A DNA stretch of 12,344 nucleotides. It comes from an uncultured Clostridia bacterium (GTDB lineage Bacteria; Bacillota; Clostridia; Christensenellales; CAG-138). Position numbers and translations under genes: made by a program. The notes beneath the pieces are model-generated. The model was not told the origin of the DNA. It did not search any database and worked only from the letters and a program-made list of their open reading frames with translations. Position 1 is the stretch's first letter. Each line of letters starts with the position of its first letter. This document shows positions 12,293-12,344 of this stretch, piece by piece. The stretch lies in contig CALEPU010000148.1 of assembly GCA_937913075.1 (NCBI GenBank), positions 1-12,344 of the forward strand, in the 5' to 3' direction.

Positions 12293-12344
12293 TTATGCCC
12301 GTTTTCTGTTTTTCAGCGACTTTGCCTGTTCGGATGTGAACCAG
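12293..12344 (-). CDS. C-terminal end of a gene running off the window
   Basis: The last 16 codons of a - strand frame read WFTSEQAKSLKNRKRA followed by TAA. The basic, charged tail, the TAA and the immediate strong terminator all fit the 3' end of a real gene whose body lies beyond position 12344. The product cannot be identified from so few residues. Confidence 0.5.
   Translation of the reverse strand, partial: WFTSEQAKSLKNRKRA

Overview
The window looks like a chromosomal segment of a low-profile member of the Clostridia (Bacillota), probably a gut or rumen type. Support for this: consensus sigma-A promoters and strong AGGAGG-type ribosome sites; a secreted protein ending in a type I dockerin; a DUF4349 lipoprotein; a Lit/DUF1461 membrane protein; a C_GCAxxG_C_C protein; and an Mrp-type ATPase. 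No rRNA, tRNA, CRISPR array, transposase or phage gene is visible. The genus cannot be named from this sequence alone.

Layout, left to right. (1) 1-1720: an AT-richer block with a promoter, a membrane acyltransferase and a DUF4288 protein on the + strand, closed by a perfect palindromic terminator at 1699-1718. (2) 1779-4252: on the - strand, a DUF4349 lipoprotein and a divergent RadC-family protein. Two related intergenic elements of about 90 nt lie in inverted orientation on either side of radC, and each sits in a predicted hairpin. (3) 4253-7418: on the + strand, an EamA (DMT) transporter with a near-consensus promoter, then a 683-residue secreted clan-CD (caspase/gingipain-like) cysteine peptidase with a Big-2 domain, a C-terminal module and a dockerin. 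A 12-bp inverted repeat at 7441-7466 serves as terminator for this gene and for the convergent operon. (4) 11397-7478: a compact five-gene - strand operon, mrp - C_GCAxxG_C_C protein - xylose-isomerase-like TIM barrel - lit - tsaD. It has one clear promoter (11440-11467), and its gene junctions range from an 8-nt overlap to a 15-nt gap. (5) 11581-11931: a divergent zinc-ribbon membrane protein with its own promoter and terminator. (6) 12026-12344: a mostly non-coding tail with a perfect 12-bp hairpin, a short protein-like open frame, a terminator, and the last codons of a - strand gene that runs off the window.

How the genes may work together (inference). The operon mixes Fe-S cluster handling (Mrp, with a cysteine-rich partner translationally coupled to it) with tRNA t6A modification (TsaD) and lipoprotein remodelling (Lit). 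Lit is the most notable member, because it would alter the N-terminal acylation of lipoproteins such as the DUF4349 protein in this window. The dockerin peptidase suggests that the organism has cohesin-bearing scaffolds elsewhere. No complete new defence or metabolic system is evident. The best candidate for something undescribed is the pair of structured repeats around radC.
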